A DNA stretch of 21,672 bases from DATBWZ01 sp036514535 (lineage in GTDB: Bacteria; JAMCPX01; DATBWZ01): assembly GCA_036514535.1 (NCBI GenBank), contig DATBWZ010000077.1, forward strand, positions 1-21,672, written 5' to 3'. The notes beneath the pieces are model-generated. The model was not told where the DNA came from. It did no database searches and saw only the letters and a list, made by a program, of their open reading frames with translations. Each line of letters starts with the position of its first letter. Within the stretch, counting starts at the first letter, position 1. Made by a program: the position numbers and the translations under genes. Positions 14,684 to 21,672 of this stretch are shown here, one piece after another.

Positions 14684-15751
14684 TCACAACCACCTCTTCC
14701 GCCTGAAATAAACGAGCATTGTAATGCCGATCATGGCCATTATGAACAGCGCTGCGTGATAGCCCCAGCGCCATTCCAGTTCCGGCATATATTTGAAGTT
14801 CATTCCATAGATTCCAGCTATGAATGTGAGCGGCATGAATATTGTGGTAATAATGGTAAGAACTTTTACAATCTGATTCGTTCTGTTGCTTATGCTGGAT
14901 AGATAAATTTCAAGTATTCCGGAAAGCATCTCCCGGTAGGTTTCAATGGTCTCAATTATATAAATTACATGGTCGTATACGTCTCTCAGATGGATTTTTG
15001 TTGAGTCAGTTATCAATACAGATTCTGTTTTCTCTAATTTACTGATTACCTCCCTCAATGGCCATATTGATTTCCGTAAAAGCAGCATTTCTCTTTTCAA
15101 CTGATGGAGTTTTTGCAGCGTATGCTGAGCAGGTCTTTCCACCAGTTCTTTCTCAAGGATTTCTGTCCGCTCGCCAAGGTTTTCAAGAATTGAAAAATAG
15201 TTATCCACTATCGTATCCAGCAGACTGTAAACAAGATAATCCGCCTTCATTTTCCTGATAAATCCCTTGCCTGTTCTTAGCCGTTCCCTGACAGGATCAA
15301 AGACATCTCCCGCTATTCCCTCCTGAAACGACATGACATAATTCTGCCCTAAAATCAGACTTATCTGTTCAGAAACAATCTCATTCTTCTTATTATCGTA
15401 ATGAAGCATTTTGAGAACTGTATACTGGTAATTTTCAAAATCTTCCGTCTTGGGTCTCTGGTCGGTATTCAGAATATCCTCCTGAATGAGGGGATGGATC
15501 CCAAAATGATTCCCTATTTTTTCTACAATATCAGAGCGATGCACGCCTTCTATATTGATCCAGGTTATTGTTGTTTTATCCCTGAAGGGATAGGACTCTT
15601 CAATTGTTTTTACCTCTTTCTCTTCATAGTGAACTTCATCATAATCTAATACCGTAATCCTGACTTCTTCAGACCCTTTTTCTCCTATGTGAATAAGGCT
15701 TCCCGGAGGAAGCCCTGCTTTCTTTGACCTTCTTTTAATCAGCGCAGCCAC
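14684..15751 (-). CDS. corA: Magnesium/cobalt transporter CorA
   Basis: Pentameric inner-membrane channel for Mg2+ (and Co2+). The 355-residue product has a large cytoplasmic N-terminal domain, a long stalk helix region rich in Lys/Glu/Leu, and two C-terminal membrane helices. The selectivity motif GMN is at 316-318 (IYGMNFKYMPE), between helix 1 (IITTIFMPLTFIAGIYG) and helix 2 (AALFIMAMIGITMLVYF), and the basic C-terminus RRKRW is typical. GTG 15751 is preceded by AAGGGGGGG. It lies on the opposite strand between gcvPA and gcvPB, convergent with the former and divergent from the latter. Confidence 0.95.
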   Translation of the reverse strand: MAALIKRRSKKAGLPPGSLIHIGEKGSEEVRITVLDYDEVHYEEKEVKTIEESYPFRDKTTITWINIEGVHRSDIVEKIGNHFGIHPLIQEDILNTDQRPKTEDFENYQYTVLKMLHYDNKKNEIVSEQISLILGQNYVMSFQEGIAGDVFDPVRERLRTGKGFIRKMKADYLVYSLLDTIVDNYFSILENLGERTEILEKELVERPAQHTLQKLHQLKREMLLLRKSIWPLREVISKLEKTESVLITDSTKIHLRDVYDHVIYIIETIETYREMLSGILEIYLSSISNRTNQIVKVLTIITTIFMPLTFIAGIYGMNFKYMPELEWRWGYHAALFIMAMIGITMLVYFRRKRWL

Positions 15752-15837
15752 AGCATCCCCCCCTTAACACTTCTAAAAAAACTGTGCTTGACATTTTTTA
15801 ACCCTACCATACTCATAATTAAAAATCCATTAACCCT

Positions 15838-15866
15838 TTGACTTCTGCTCTTCCAGGATATAAAAT
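15838..15866 (+). promoter_or_regulatory. Promoter of gcvPB, predicting a leaderless mRNA
   Basis: TTGACT (15838-15843), 17 nt, TAAAAT (15861-15866), then 7 nt to ATG 15874. A shifted -10 (TATAAA at 15859-15864, 15-nt spacer) is also possible. It shows that gcvPB can be transcribed independently of gcvH-gcvPA. The TTG of the -35 box is in frame with gcvPB but should not be its start. Confidence 0.58.
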
Positions 15867-15873
15867 TTTTACA

Positions 15874-17349
15874 ATGCAATTTCCGGGGACAACAGGATTT
15901 AATTTCAACGAGCCTTTAATCTTTGACAGATCCAAAAATGGAAAGACGGGTTGTTCACTGCCCGAGATTGATCTGCCGCAGGTTGAACCTGAGAGCGTAA
16001 TACCAAAAGAATTACTCCGGGATAAGGATTCAAACCTTCCCGAAGTAAGCGAACTGGACGTAGTCCGGCATTATGTGAGGCTCAGCCAGTGGAACTACTG
16101 TGTAGATGCCGGATTTTATCCGCTTGGCTCCTGCACGATGAAATACAATCCAAAGGTCAACGAGGCAATCTTTTCGGATAAGGGCTTTACAGAACTGCAC
16201 CCATTGGCACCTGAAGATTTTTCCCAGGGTGCGCTGCAGGTAATTTATGAACTCGGTGAATATCTAAAAGAGATCAGCGGAATGTATGATGTTGCGCTAT
16301 CCCCGTTTGCCGGCGCCCATGGCGAATTAGCCGGCATGATGATTGTAAAAGCATACTTTCAGTCCAGGGGCGAAAACAGAAAAAAAATTCTCATTCCAGA
16401 TTCTGCCCACGGAACTAATCCCGCATCCTCAGCCATGTGCGGCTTTGAAGTGGTCAAGGTAGGCACTGCCGATGGCGGGATACTTGCACCTGAAACAATT
16501 GCGAGGATGATGAACGAAGACGTAGCAGCAATAATGCTCACGAATCCGAATACTCTCGGTCTCTTTGAGAAAAATATTAAGGAAGTCGGTGACATTGTTC
16601 ATTCAAAGGGCGGGCTTGTATACTGCGATGGCGCAAATCTAAACGCGCTTATGGGAATTGTAAAGCCAGGGAATCTTGGCATAAACCTCCTGCAATTTAA
16701 TTTGCATAAAACCTTTTCCACACCGCATGGCGGGGGAGGACCCGGAGGCGGCGGGCTTGCGGTAAGCAGAAATCTTGCGGAATTTCTTCCGGTGCCATCT
16801 GTAATTAAAAAGGGTAAAAAATATATCTTTGATTACCGCAGAAAAAAATCCATCGGGAGAATCAGCGCATTCTGGGGGAATTTTCTCGTAATGGCAAGGG
16901 CCTATGCATACATCCGGTCGCTAGGTCCTGATGGCTTGAGGAGAGTCAGCGAACTCGCTGTCCTGAATGCGAATTACGCACGGGCGAAATTGCGCGGACA
17001 CTATGATATTCCTTATGATACGGCTTGCATGCACGAGGTAATCCTTTCTGACAAAAAACAAAAGGAAAAGGGTATAATCACAATGGACATTGCCAAGAGG
17101 CTTATGGATTACGGATTCCATCCGCCCACAATCTATTTTCCGCTTATAGTGCCCGGCGCAATGATGATTGAACCCACGGAAACAGAGTCCAAACAGACCC
17201 TTGATTCATTCATTAATGCTATGATAGCTATTGCAAAAGAAGCCATAGAGAATCCAGGGCTGGGCAAAAGCGCGCCTCATATCACAAGGCTTAAAAGGCT
17301 TGACGAGACAAAAGCAGCCAGAGAACCTGCTCTGACCTGCGTGAAATAA
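15874..17349 (+). CDS. gcvPB: Glycine dehydrogenase (decarboxylating) subunit 2, GcvPB
   Basis: Second, PLP-bearing subunit of the two-chain P protein. The 491-residue product opens MQFPGTTGFNFNEPLIFDRS, then KTGCSLPEIDLP, and contains RHYVRLSQWNYCVDAGFYPLGSCTMKYNP, the hallmark of this subunit. It also carries DSAHGTNPASSAMCG, CDGANLNALMG, and the PLP Schiff-base lysine Lys279 in NLHKTFSTPHGGGGPG. ATG 15874 is preferred; an in-frame TTG at 15838 would add 12 residues but coincides with the -35 box. No Shine-Dalgarno is present. The stop is 4 bp from the stop of the convergent marC gene. Confidence 0.95.
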   Translation: MQFPGTTGFNFNEPLIFDRSKNGKTGCSLPEIDLPQVEPESVIPKELLRDKDSNLPEVSELDVVRHYVRLSQWNYCVDAGFYPLGSCTMKYNPKVNEAIFSDKGFTELHPLAPEDFSQGALQVIYELGEYLKEISGMYDVALSPFAGAHGELAGMMIVKAYFQSRGENRKKILIPDSAHGTNPASSAMCGFEVVKVGTADGGILAPETIARMMNEDVAAIMLTNPNTLGLFEKNIKEVGDIVHSKGGLVYCDGANLNALMGIVKPGNLGINLLQFNLHKTFSTPHGGGGPGGGGLAVSRNLAEFLPVPSVIKKGKKYIFDYRRKKSIGRISAFWGNFLVMARAYAYIRSLGPDGLRRVSELAVLNANYARAKLRGHYDIPYDTACMHEVILSDKKQKEKGIITMDIAKRLMDYGFHPPTIYFPLIVPGAMMIEPTETESKQTLDSFINAMIAIAKEAIENPGLGKSAPHITRLKRLDETKAAREPALTCVK

Positions 17350-17353
17350 CAAC

Positions 17354-17941
17354 CTATAAAATTAATTCGGAAATTCCCACCCTTATCATCATGACTGCAA
17401 TGGCAGCAAGCAGAACAGATATAACCTTGCCGAATGCGAGCGTTCCACCTTCACCGAGGAGTTTGAATATCTGACGGGCAAACGAAAAAACGATAAAGAC
17501 AATGAAGAGATTTGCTATAATCGATATTGTACAAAGCGCATATCCGTAGATATCAACCATTAGAATCAATGTCGTAATTACTGCGGGACCGACAATGAGA
17601 GGTGTTCCTATCGGAACAACGCCAAGCATTGTGGCAGAACTAATTCTGGTCTTTCCGGGAAACAGCAGGTCGGTTATGGCAAGCACAAGAAGGAGCAAGC
17701 CCCCGGCTATCTTGAAATCCGCCACTGTAATTCCCAAAAAATTGAACACAGGCCTGCCCAGAAACAGAAATCCGAGTCCGATTGCAAGCGCAGTAATAAC
17801 AGACTGCCTTACAATCCATGAGCGCGCTTTGCCGGATAATTTCTCCGTGATTGACAAAAAAAATGGTAATATTCCAATTACATCAATCGCTACAAAAATT
17901 GGAACAAACACAAGGAAAAAGCGGTAGATCGCCTCATTCAT
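17354..17941 (-). CDS. MarC family integral membrane protein
   Basis: A 195-residue inner-membrane protein with about six predicted helices, of the MarC family (UPF0056). The biochemical role is unknown; members were once linked to multiple antibiotic resistance, a link later withdrawn. Visible family features are FLVFVPIFVAIDVIGILPFFLSIT at the N-terminus, LGFLFLGRPVFNFLGITVADFKIAGGLLLLVLAI, and VPIGTPLIVGPAVITTLI. ATG 17941 is chosen because GAGGT is 6 nt upstream; it overlaps the tatC stop by 8 nt. A longer frame to 17983 has no support. It is last in the tatA-tatC-marC run. Confidence 0.88.
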   Translation of the reverse strand: MNEAIYRFFLVFVPIFVAIDVIGILPFFLSITEKLSGKARSWIVRQSVITALAIGLGFLFLGRPVFNFLGITVADFKIAGGLLLLVLAITDLLFPGKTRISSATMLGVVPIGTPLIVGPAVITTLILMVDIYGYALCTISIIANLFIVFIVFSFARQIFKLLGEGGTLAFGKVISVLLAAIAVMMIRVGISELIL

Positions 17942-18701
17942 GCGGTACCTCTGGTTGCTTCTTTTTACCGAAAAGCCATACAAGCAGCAATCCTAATTCA
18001 TAAAGTATCCAGAGCGGGCCTGCCATCAGAAACAGAGTGATAGCATCGCTTGTTGGCGTTATTATTGCTGCTGCTACAAATATTACAACAACGGCATACT
18101 TCCGGTATTTGCTTAGCATTTTACTGTTAATAAATCCGAACCTCCCAAGCAGCAACATTACAAGCGGGAGCTCAAATGTGAGGCCAAATGCAAACAGCAA
18201 AATAACCGAAAGTGACAGCGCCTCCCTCATGGTAGGCATTGCCTTGACAAATTCAGAGGAATATCCGCTCAAAAGATACTTTGCTGCCGGCGGCAACACA
18301 AGAAAATAACAGAAGAACAGCCCTCCTGCAAAAGAAAGCAAGGATACAATCATAAAAGGTAAAACATACTTCTTTTCATAGGCATAAAGCCCCGGCGCAA
18401 CGAAGAACCATATCTCGTAGAGGATTACCGGCATTGAAATCGTGATTCCTGAAATAAATGCTACTTTAATGTATGTCATGAAGGCCTCGGTAACGCCTAT
18501 GAATATAAGCGTTGAGCCTTCGGGAAGTCCTTGTCTTACTGGAGAAACAATTATTTGAAATATCTGCTCGGAAAAAGCATAGGAAATGACAAAACCAGCA
18601 GCTACTGCTACAATACAGACTATGAGCCTTTTTCTAAGTTCAGTAAGATGGTCAAGAAAAGGCATGGACCTTTCATTATCCACCACTGGTTGTTCCATCA
18701 T
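17934..18701 (-). CDS. tatC: Sec-independent protein translocase TatC
   Basis: Six-helix inner-membrane receptor that recognises twin-arginine signal peptides and assembles with TatA. The product of about 255 residues has the conserved N-terminal MPFLDHLTELRKRLIVC, the FIGVTEAFMTYIKVAFISG loop, PVILYEIWFFVAPGLYAYEKKYV and FGLTFELPLV, all canonical. The start could be 18701 or 18698 (two adjacent ATGs overlapping tatA by 26 or 23 nt), or 18665, just after the tatA stop, where AAAGG lies 3 nt upstream. I list the longest, which matches the usual N-terminal length. The gene is translationally coupled to tatA before it and marC after it. Confidence 0.94.
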   Translation of the reverse strand: MMEQPVVDNERSMPFLDHLTELRKRLIVCIVAVAAGFVISYAFSEQIFQIIVSPVRQGLPEGSTLIFIGVTEAFMTYIKVAFISGITISMPVILYEIWFFVAPGLYAYEKKYVLPFMIVSLLSFAGGLFFCYFLVLPPAAKYLLSGYSSEFVKAMPTMREALSLSVILLFAFGLTFELPLVMLLLGRFGFINSKMLSKYRKYAVVVIFVAAAIITPTSDAITLFLMAGPLWILYELGLLLVWLFGKKKQPEVPHE

Positions 18702-18903
18702 TCGTTTTCTTTTCTTCTTCTACTTCCTCTTTCAAGGTAAGTATTTCTTTCGTCACTTCTCCCTTAATATCATCAGCCGACCTTTTGAGGTCTCCAATCA
18801 ATTTTCCTATAGTCTTGGCAATTTGAGGGATTTGCTTGGGTCCGATCAAAATAAGAGCCAGCGCAAAAATTATGATTAATTCAGGCATGCCAATATTGAA
18901 CAT
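18676..18903 (-). CDS. tatA: Twin-arginine translocase subunit TatA/TatE
   Basis: Small membrane protein that oligomerises to form the Tat pore. The 75-residue product has a short hydrophobic helix (GMPELIIIFALALILIG), the hinge PKQIPQIAKTIGKLIGDLKRS starting the amphipathic helix, and an acidic/Lys-rich tail, all in the proper order. The usual Phe-Gly at the hinge is Ile-Gly here. ATG 18903 is chosen because it immediately follows a promoter; an upstream in-frame ATG at 18939 lies in or before the promoter. No separate TatB is present, so a two-component TatAC system is likely unless another tat locus exists. Confidence 0.92.
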   Translation of the reverse strand: MFNIGMPELIIIFALALILIGPKQIPQIAKTIGKLIGDLKRSADDIKGEVTKEILTLKEEVEEEKKTNDGTTSGG

Positions 18904-18910
18904 ATGTGAT

Positions 18911-18939
18911 ATTCTATCAGAAATATTTTTGGCATGCAA
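18911..18939 (-). promoter_or_regulatory. Promoter of tatA-tatC-marC, predicting a leaderless mRNA
   Basis: On the minus strand TTGCAT (18934-18939), 17 nt, TAGAAT (18911-18916), then 7 nt to ATG 18903. The -35 box falls inside the first codons of the divergent hemW gene. Confidence 0.6.
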
Positions 18940-20089
18940 AACAAATAAAAAACCGCTTTCACTGTACCTTCATATTCCCTTCTGTATTAAAAAATGCGCG
19001 TATTGCGATTTTAATTCATATCCCATGCCTCCATTTGAAGGGTATCTTAACACCGTCCTGGAGGAGATAGCCTTTTATGGAAAATCTGTTTCCCGGCCTC
19101 TAAAATCCATATACATAGGCGGAGGAACGCCTTCCATCCTTAATCAGCTTTGGATAGATAAAATTTTTGAATGCCTTAACAAGCATTGGGCCATTGATAA
19201 AAACGCTGAAATTAGCATTGAAGCAAATCCCGAATCTCTTACATTGGAGCAGGCAATGTTTTTTAAAAGCGCCGGGGCCGGCAGATTAAGTATCGGAATA
19301 CAGACATACAATTCCTTCTATCTCAAAACACTGGGAAGGGCTGCTACTCAAAATGATAATATAAAAGCGATAGACAATGCAAGAAAAGCCGGGATAGACA
19401 ATATCAATGCTGACCTGATGTTCGGCCTGCCGGCACAGACAACCGCAGAGTGGATGAAGGATCTGAATACTTTGCTTTCATTCAATCCGGAGCACATCTC
19501 CGCTTATATGCTTACTGTGCCCGAAAATACTTTCAGGCGGAATCTTCCTCCCGAGGAAACTCTTCTGGAAATGCTTAATGCCGGCATGTCTATCCTCGAA
19601 GATAATGGGTTCAGGCATTATGAAATTTCTAATTTTTCAAAACCGGGGAGAGAGTGCAGGCACAATCTTAATTATTGGAATTGGGGTGAATACATCGGCA
19701 TAGGCGCTGGTGCGCATTCGTTTTTGCAATTGCCCCCCCGGAATGGAAAATCCGTAAAAGTCGGCATACGGTGGTGGAACTGGACAGACCCATTCCAGTT
19801 TTCAGGTGCGCGATCAGGAGCAAGGATCCAGGGGTATGAATATATTTCTCCCCGCATGGCAGCAAATGAGCTCGCGATGCTTGGGCTTAGAAAGATTGAT
19901 GGCATGGCACTATCATCAATTAAAAATATCACACCCTTTGATGAAAAAGTGTTTTTTAAAAACATACAATCTTTAATTGATAAAAAATTTTTAATCTGCC
20001 AAGGTGACAGACTCAAACTGACAAAAAAGGGTATTTTTGTTAGCAATTCAATTATCGCCGAGGTTGTACGCGCAACAGAGACATCATAG
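18929..20089 (+). CDS. hemW: Radical SAM family heme chaperone HemW
   Basis: Radical SAM protein related to HemN (coproporphyrinogen III dehydrogenase); characterised HemW members bind and deliver heme rather than oxidise coproporphyrinogen. From TTG 18929 the product is 386 residues and opens ACKTNKKPLSLYLHIPFCIKKCAYCDF, with the cluster cysteines Cys19, Cys23 and Cys26 and an extra Cys3. GGGTPS (SAM binding), EANPESLT, RLSIGIQTY, NADLMFGLPAQT and HYEISNFSKPGRECRHNLNYWNWGEYIGIGAGAHSF all match HemW. It lacks the N-terminal extension of true HemN. Frames extending back to 18836 would run into tatA. No Shine-Dalgarno precedes the TTG, so the exact start is uncertain; it lies only 25 bp from the divergent tatA start. 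Confidence 0.92.
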   Translation: MACKTNKKPLSLYLHIPFCIKKCAYCDFNSYPMPPFEGYLNTVLEEIAFYGKSVSRPLKSIYIGGGTPSILNQLWIDKIFECLNKHWAIDKNAEISIEANPESLTLEQAMFFKSAGAGRLSIGIQTYNSFYLKTLGRAATQNDNIKAIDNARKAGIDNINADLMFGLPAQTTAEWMKDLNTLLSFNPEHISAYMLTVPENTFRRNLPPEETLLEMLNAGMSILEDNGFRHYEISNFSKPGRECRHNLNYWNWGEYIGIGAGAHSFLQLPPRNGKSVKVGIRWWNWTDPFQFSGARSGARIQGYEYISPRMAANELAMLGLRKIDGMALSSIKNITPFDEKVFFKNIQSLIDKKFLICQGDRLKLTKKGIFVSNSIIAEVVRATETS

Positions 20090-20125
20090 CATACAATCAT
20101 TTTTGCCCAATTTAGCCTGTCCGCC

Positions 20126-20154
20126 TTTACAAGATCTGTTTTTTTTGGTAAACT
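20126..20154 (+). promoter_or_regulatory. Promoter of the MXAN_5187-type gene, predicting a leaderless mRNA
   Basis: TTTACA (20126-20131), 17 nt, TAAACT (20149-20154), then 6 nt to ATG 20161. There is no Shine-Dalgarno. The boxes are weaker than those of the other promoters here, but spacing and position match the window's leaderless pattern. Confidence 0.5.
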
Positions 20155-20160
20155 TTTCAA

Positions 20161-20709
20161 ATGGGTATAAGAGAAGACATAGAAAAATTCAGGGAGCAGA
20201 TGGATGCGCTGAAAAAGGCATACGATCAGTATTTTCTCGGGAACACCCGGCTTCCGCCGAATAAACTCAGAGATGAACTGGAGCGTTTCGTTAGAACCTA
20301 TTCCCTCAAGAGATCCGGGCGGAGCGCTGACAATTTCATTATAAATTCCGCATTTGCCACCTACGCAACCCACAGAAACCAATGGGACAAGATCATGAAG
20401 ATGATAGAGGATGGAACATTTAAAAGAGGCGAAGATGTGAAATCGATGCTGAAGCCCGCAACATCGCAAAAATCCAGCGTTATAACCATAGATACGCCCG
20501 ATAATGGAAAAATCAAGCAGCTTTACAAAATGTATGTAGAAGCAAAGAAAAAATGCGGAGAAGAAATATCAACACTGTCCTTTGAAAAGGTTTATTCGTC
20601 CATCAAATCCCAGATCCCGCAGATCAAACAGAAATTTAACTGCAACACTGTGGAATTCAAGGTAACAATAGAAGACGGCAAGGCAAAATTAAAGGCCGCA
20701 CCCAAGTAG
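20161..20709 (+). CDS. MXAN_5187 C-terminal-domain-like protein, function unknown
   Basis: A 182-residue soluble, charged and mostly helical protein. It resembles the C-terminal domain named after Myxococcus MXAN_5187: an N-terminal helical hairpin (EDIEKFREQMDALKKAYDQYFLG), PPNKLRDELERFVRTYS, the aromatic stretch NQWDKIMKMIEDGTFKR, a linker of about 40 residues, and a C-terminal module LYKMYVEAKKKCGEE-ISTLSFEKVYSSIKSQIPQIKQKF ending VEFKVTIEDGKAKLKAAPK. In homologues as I recall them, the YDQYFLG and YxxYVEARxxCGE motifs are the conserved points; no biochemical role is known to me. The start is the only sensible one. It stands alone between hemW and the convergent atp genes. The assignment is by recollection of motif pattern, not by a search. 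Confidence 0.72.
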   Translation: MGIREDIEKFREQMDALKKAYDQYFLGNTRLPPNKLRDELERFVRTYSLKRSGRSADNFIINSAFATYATHRNQWDKIMKMIEDGTFKRGEDVKSMLKPATSQKSSVITIDTPDNGKIKQLYKMYVEAKKKCGEEISTLSFEKVYSSIKSQIPQIKQKFNCNTVEFKVTIEDGKAKLKAAPK

Positions 20710-20782
20710 GGGCAGACCTGTGCGTCCACCGTGCGACAGGCGACAATGCGCATTGTCGCCTGGACATTGATGTAACAATATA
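20710..20782. repeat. GC-rich intergenic element with a 26-bp perfect palindrome
   Basis: Between the two convergent genes lies GC-rich sequence unlike the AT-rich gaps elsewhere. It holds a perfect inverted repeat at 20737-20762 (half-site CAGGCGACAATGC) preceded by GGGGCAGACCTGTGCGTCC. No T run follows, so it is not a classical intrinsic terminator. It looks like a dispersed REP- or MITE-type element, or a convergent-gene hairpin. No second copy was seen in this window. Confidence 0.55.
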
Positions 20783-21202
20783 TTATTTTTTGGCAAACTG
20801 CTCGTATGCCTGTATGCGGACAATGGCTTTGTGGTATAAAGATTCTAATTTTGCGAATTCCGGGCTATCCAACGAAAGATCTTTCATCTCGTTCATTACC
20901 TTATCCCTATCCGAAGCGGCGACCTTGAAATCAATCCCTTCTGCTGGTTCTGCAGAAGAGATAATTATTTTTATATTATCATTTTCAACTACAGCGTAGC
21001 CGGAATCAATCACCATTCCTTTCCAAGCCCCGGATTTTCTGTATGCCAGCACACCGGTTTTTAAAACAACAAGGTATTCTGTATGCCCAGGCAGGATTCC
21101 AAACTCACCGTGAATACCAGGAGCTTTCAATTCTTCCACATTATCACTGAATAATACCCCATCAGGGGTAACAATATCCATGTGCAGTGGTTTATTAATC
21201 AT
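20783..21202 (-). CDS. atpC: F-type ATP synthase epsilon subunit
   Basis: Central-stalk subunit of the F1 sector that couples rotation to catalysis and can inhibit ATP hydrolysis. The 139-residue product has the N-terminal beta-sandwich (LHMDIVTPDGVLFSDNVEELKAPGIHGEFGILPGHTEYLVVLKTG), the most conserved part of the subunit, and a C-terminal helical pair (RDKVMNEMKDL ... YHKAIVRIQAYEQFAK). It overlaps the atpD stop by one base (TAATG), with AGGTGA upstream as ribosome site. It is the last gene of the atp operon in this orientation. Confidence 0.95.
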   Translation of the reverse strand: MINKPLHMDIVTPDGVLFSDNVEELKAPGIHGEFGILPGHTEYLVVLKTGVLAYRKSGAWKGMVIDSGYAVVENDNIKIIISSAEPAEGIDFKVAASDRDKVMNEMKDLSLDSPEFAKLESLYHKAIVRIQAYEQFAKK

Positions 21203-21672
21203 TACGTTTCACCTAATATTTTCTTAGCCTTCTCTGCTGCTTCTTCAATTGTTCCGACCATGTAAAATGCCTGTTCAGGAATATCATCGTGTTTTCCCGC
21301 TGCAATATCCCTGAATCCCTTTATGGTATCCTGAAGTTTTACATATTTGCCCGGGGTCCCGGTAAACTGTTCCGCGACAAAAAACGGCTGTGATAAAAAC
21401 TTCTGGATCTTCCGCGCGCGGGCAACCAGGAGTTTATCGTCTTCAGATAATTCGTCCATTCCAAGAATAGCAATGATATCCTGCAGATCCTTGTATCTCT
21501 GAAGAATTTTCTGAACCTCCCGGGCAACAGTGTAGTGCTCCTCGCCGACCACCTGGGGGTCAAGTATTCTGGATGTGGAATCAAGCGGGTCAACTGCAGG
21601 ATAAATTCCCAGTTCTGAAATCTGCCTTGAAAGCACGGTCGTGGCATCCAGATGCGAAAATGTTGTTGCTGG
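21202..21672 (-). CDS. atpD: F-type ATP synthase beta subunit (3' part only)
   Basis: C-terminal 156 residues of the catalytic beta subunit; the 5' part lies beyond the window edge. The frame is open to the last base and begins PATTFSHLDATTVLSRQISELGIYPAVDPLDSTSRILDP, the highly conserved beta-subunit segment with the adenine-contacting region. It continues through REVQKILQRYKDLQDIIAILGMDELSEDDK (which includes the DELSEED-like element) and ends EEAAEKAKKILGET. Full-length beta is about 470 residues, so roughly two thirds is missing. The stop overlaps atpC by one base. Confidence 0.97.
   Translation of the reverse strand, partial: PATTFSHLDATTVLSRQISELGIYPAVDPLDSTSRILDPQVVGEEHYTVAREVQKILQRYKDLQDIIAILGMDELSEDDKLLVARARKIQKFLSQPFFVAEQFTGTPGKYVKLQDTIKGFRDIAAGKHDDIPEQAFYMVGTIEEAAEKAKKILGET

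Noticed and set aside
15788..15820. TTGACA at 15788 as a second gcvPB promoter
   Set aside because: The nearest -10-like sequence (CATAAT) is 20 nt away, too far; the TTGACT/TAAAAT pair at 15838-15866 is better.
19672..20469. Long minus-strand frame opposite hemW and the next gene
   Set aside because: It runs antisense to two well-supported genes, has biased composition from their codons, and shows no domain.

Overview
The window is a compact stretch of a bacterial chromosome of moderate GC content, with short intergenic gaps and many 1-26 nt gene overlaps. The cell is diderm: there is an ExbB/ExbD/TonB energy-transduction set and a signal-peptide beta-barrel protein. It carries the two-subunit glycine decarboxylase (GcvPA/GcvPB), a TatA/TatC translocase, HemW, an F-type ATPase and an MXAN_5187-type protein. 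I suggest a Nitrospirota or Desulfobacterota-like lineage, but this rests on gene content alone and is an inference. I see no phage, transposon, CRISPR array or rRNA.

Layout. 1-2213 (+): the end of a phosphate-uptake operon, pstA (5' partial), pstB, phoU. 2229-4808 (+): a promoter, then an SDR oxidoreductase, exbB, exbD and tonB, all overlapping or nearly so. 4812-4898 (-): tRNA-Leu(CAG). 5002-6737 (+): a likely RiPP (ribosomally made, post-translationally modified peptide) locus. It has a strong sigma70-type promoter, a 20-residue Cys-rich peptide gene absent from ordinary gene calls, an intrinsic terminator, a 115-residue Cys-rich protein, and a radical SAM/SPASM enzyme with an N-terminal PqqD-like segment. 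6674-8341 (-): an acetolactate-synthase-type ThDP enzyme overlapping the radical SAM gene tail to tail. 8489-9109 (+): plsY. 9146-9847 (-): a metallo-beta-lactamase-fold protein. 9987-10904 (-): an outer-membrane beta-barrel protein. 10994-12683 (-): a methyltransferase followed by recO. 12827-14562 (+): gcvH-gcvPA. 14684-15751 (-): corA. 15874-17349 (+): gcvPB. 17354-18903 (-): tatA-tatC-marC. 18929-20089 (+): hemW. 20161-20709 (+): MXAN_5187-type protein. 20783-21672 (-): atpC and the 3' part of atpD.

The genes mostly serve housekeeping roles: phosphate import, TonB energisation, one-carbon/glycine metabolism, phospholipid synthesis, protein export, repair and ATP synthesis. Two things stand out. 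First, the peptide plus radical SAM locus looks like a self-contained peptide-modification system that I cannot place in a named family. Second, six transcription units (plsY, the MBL gene, the methyltransferase, gcvPB, tatA, the MXAN_5187-type gene) have a recognisable -35/-10 pair whose -10 box ends only 6-7 nt before the start codon, with no Shine-Dalgarno sequence. This predicts leaderless mRNAs, and it coexists with genes that have good Shine-Dalgarno leaders.
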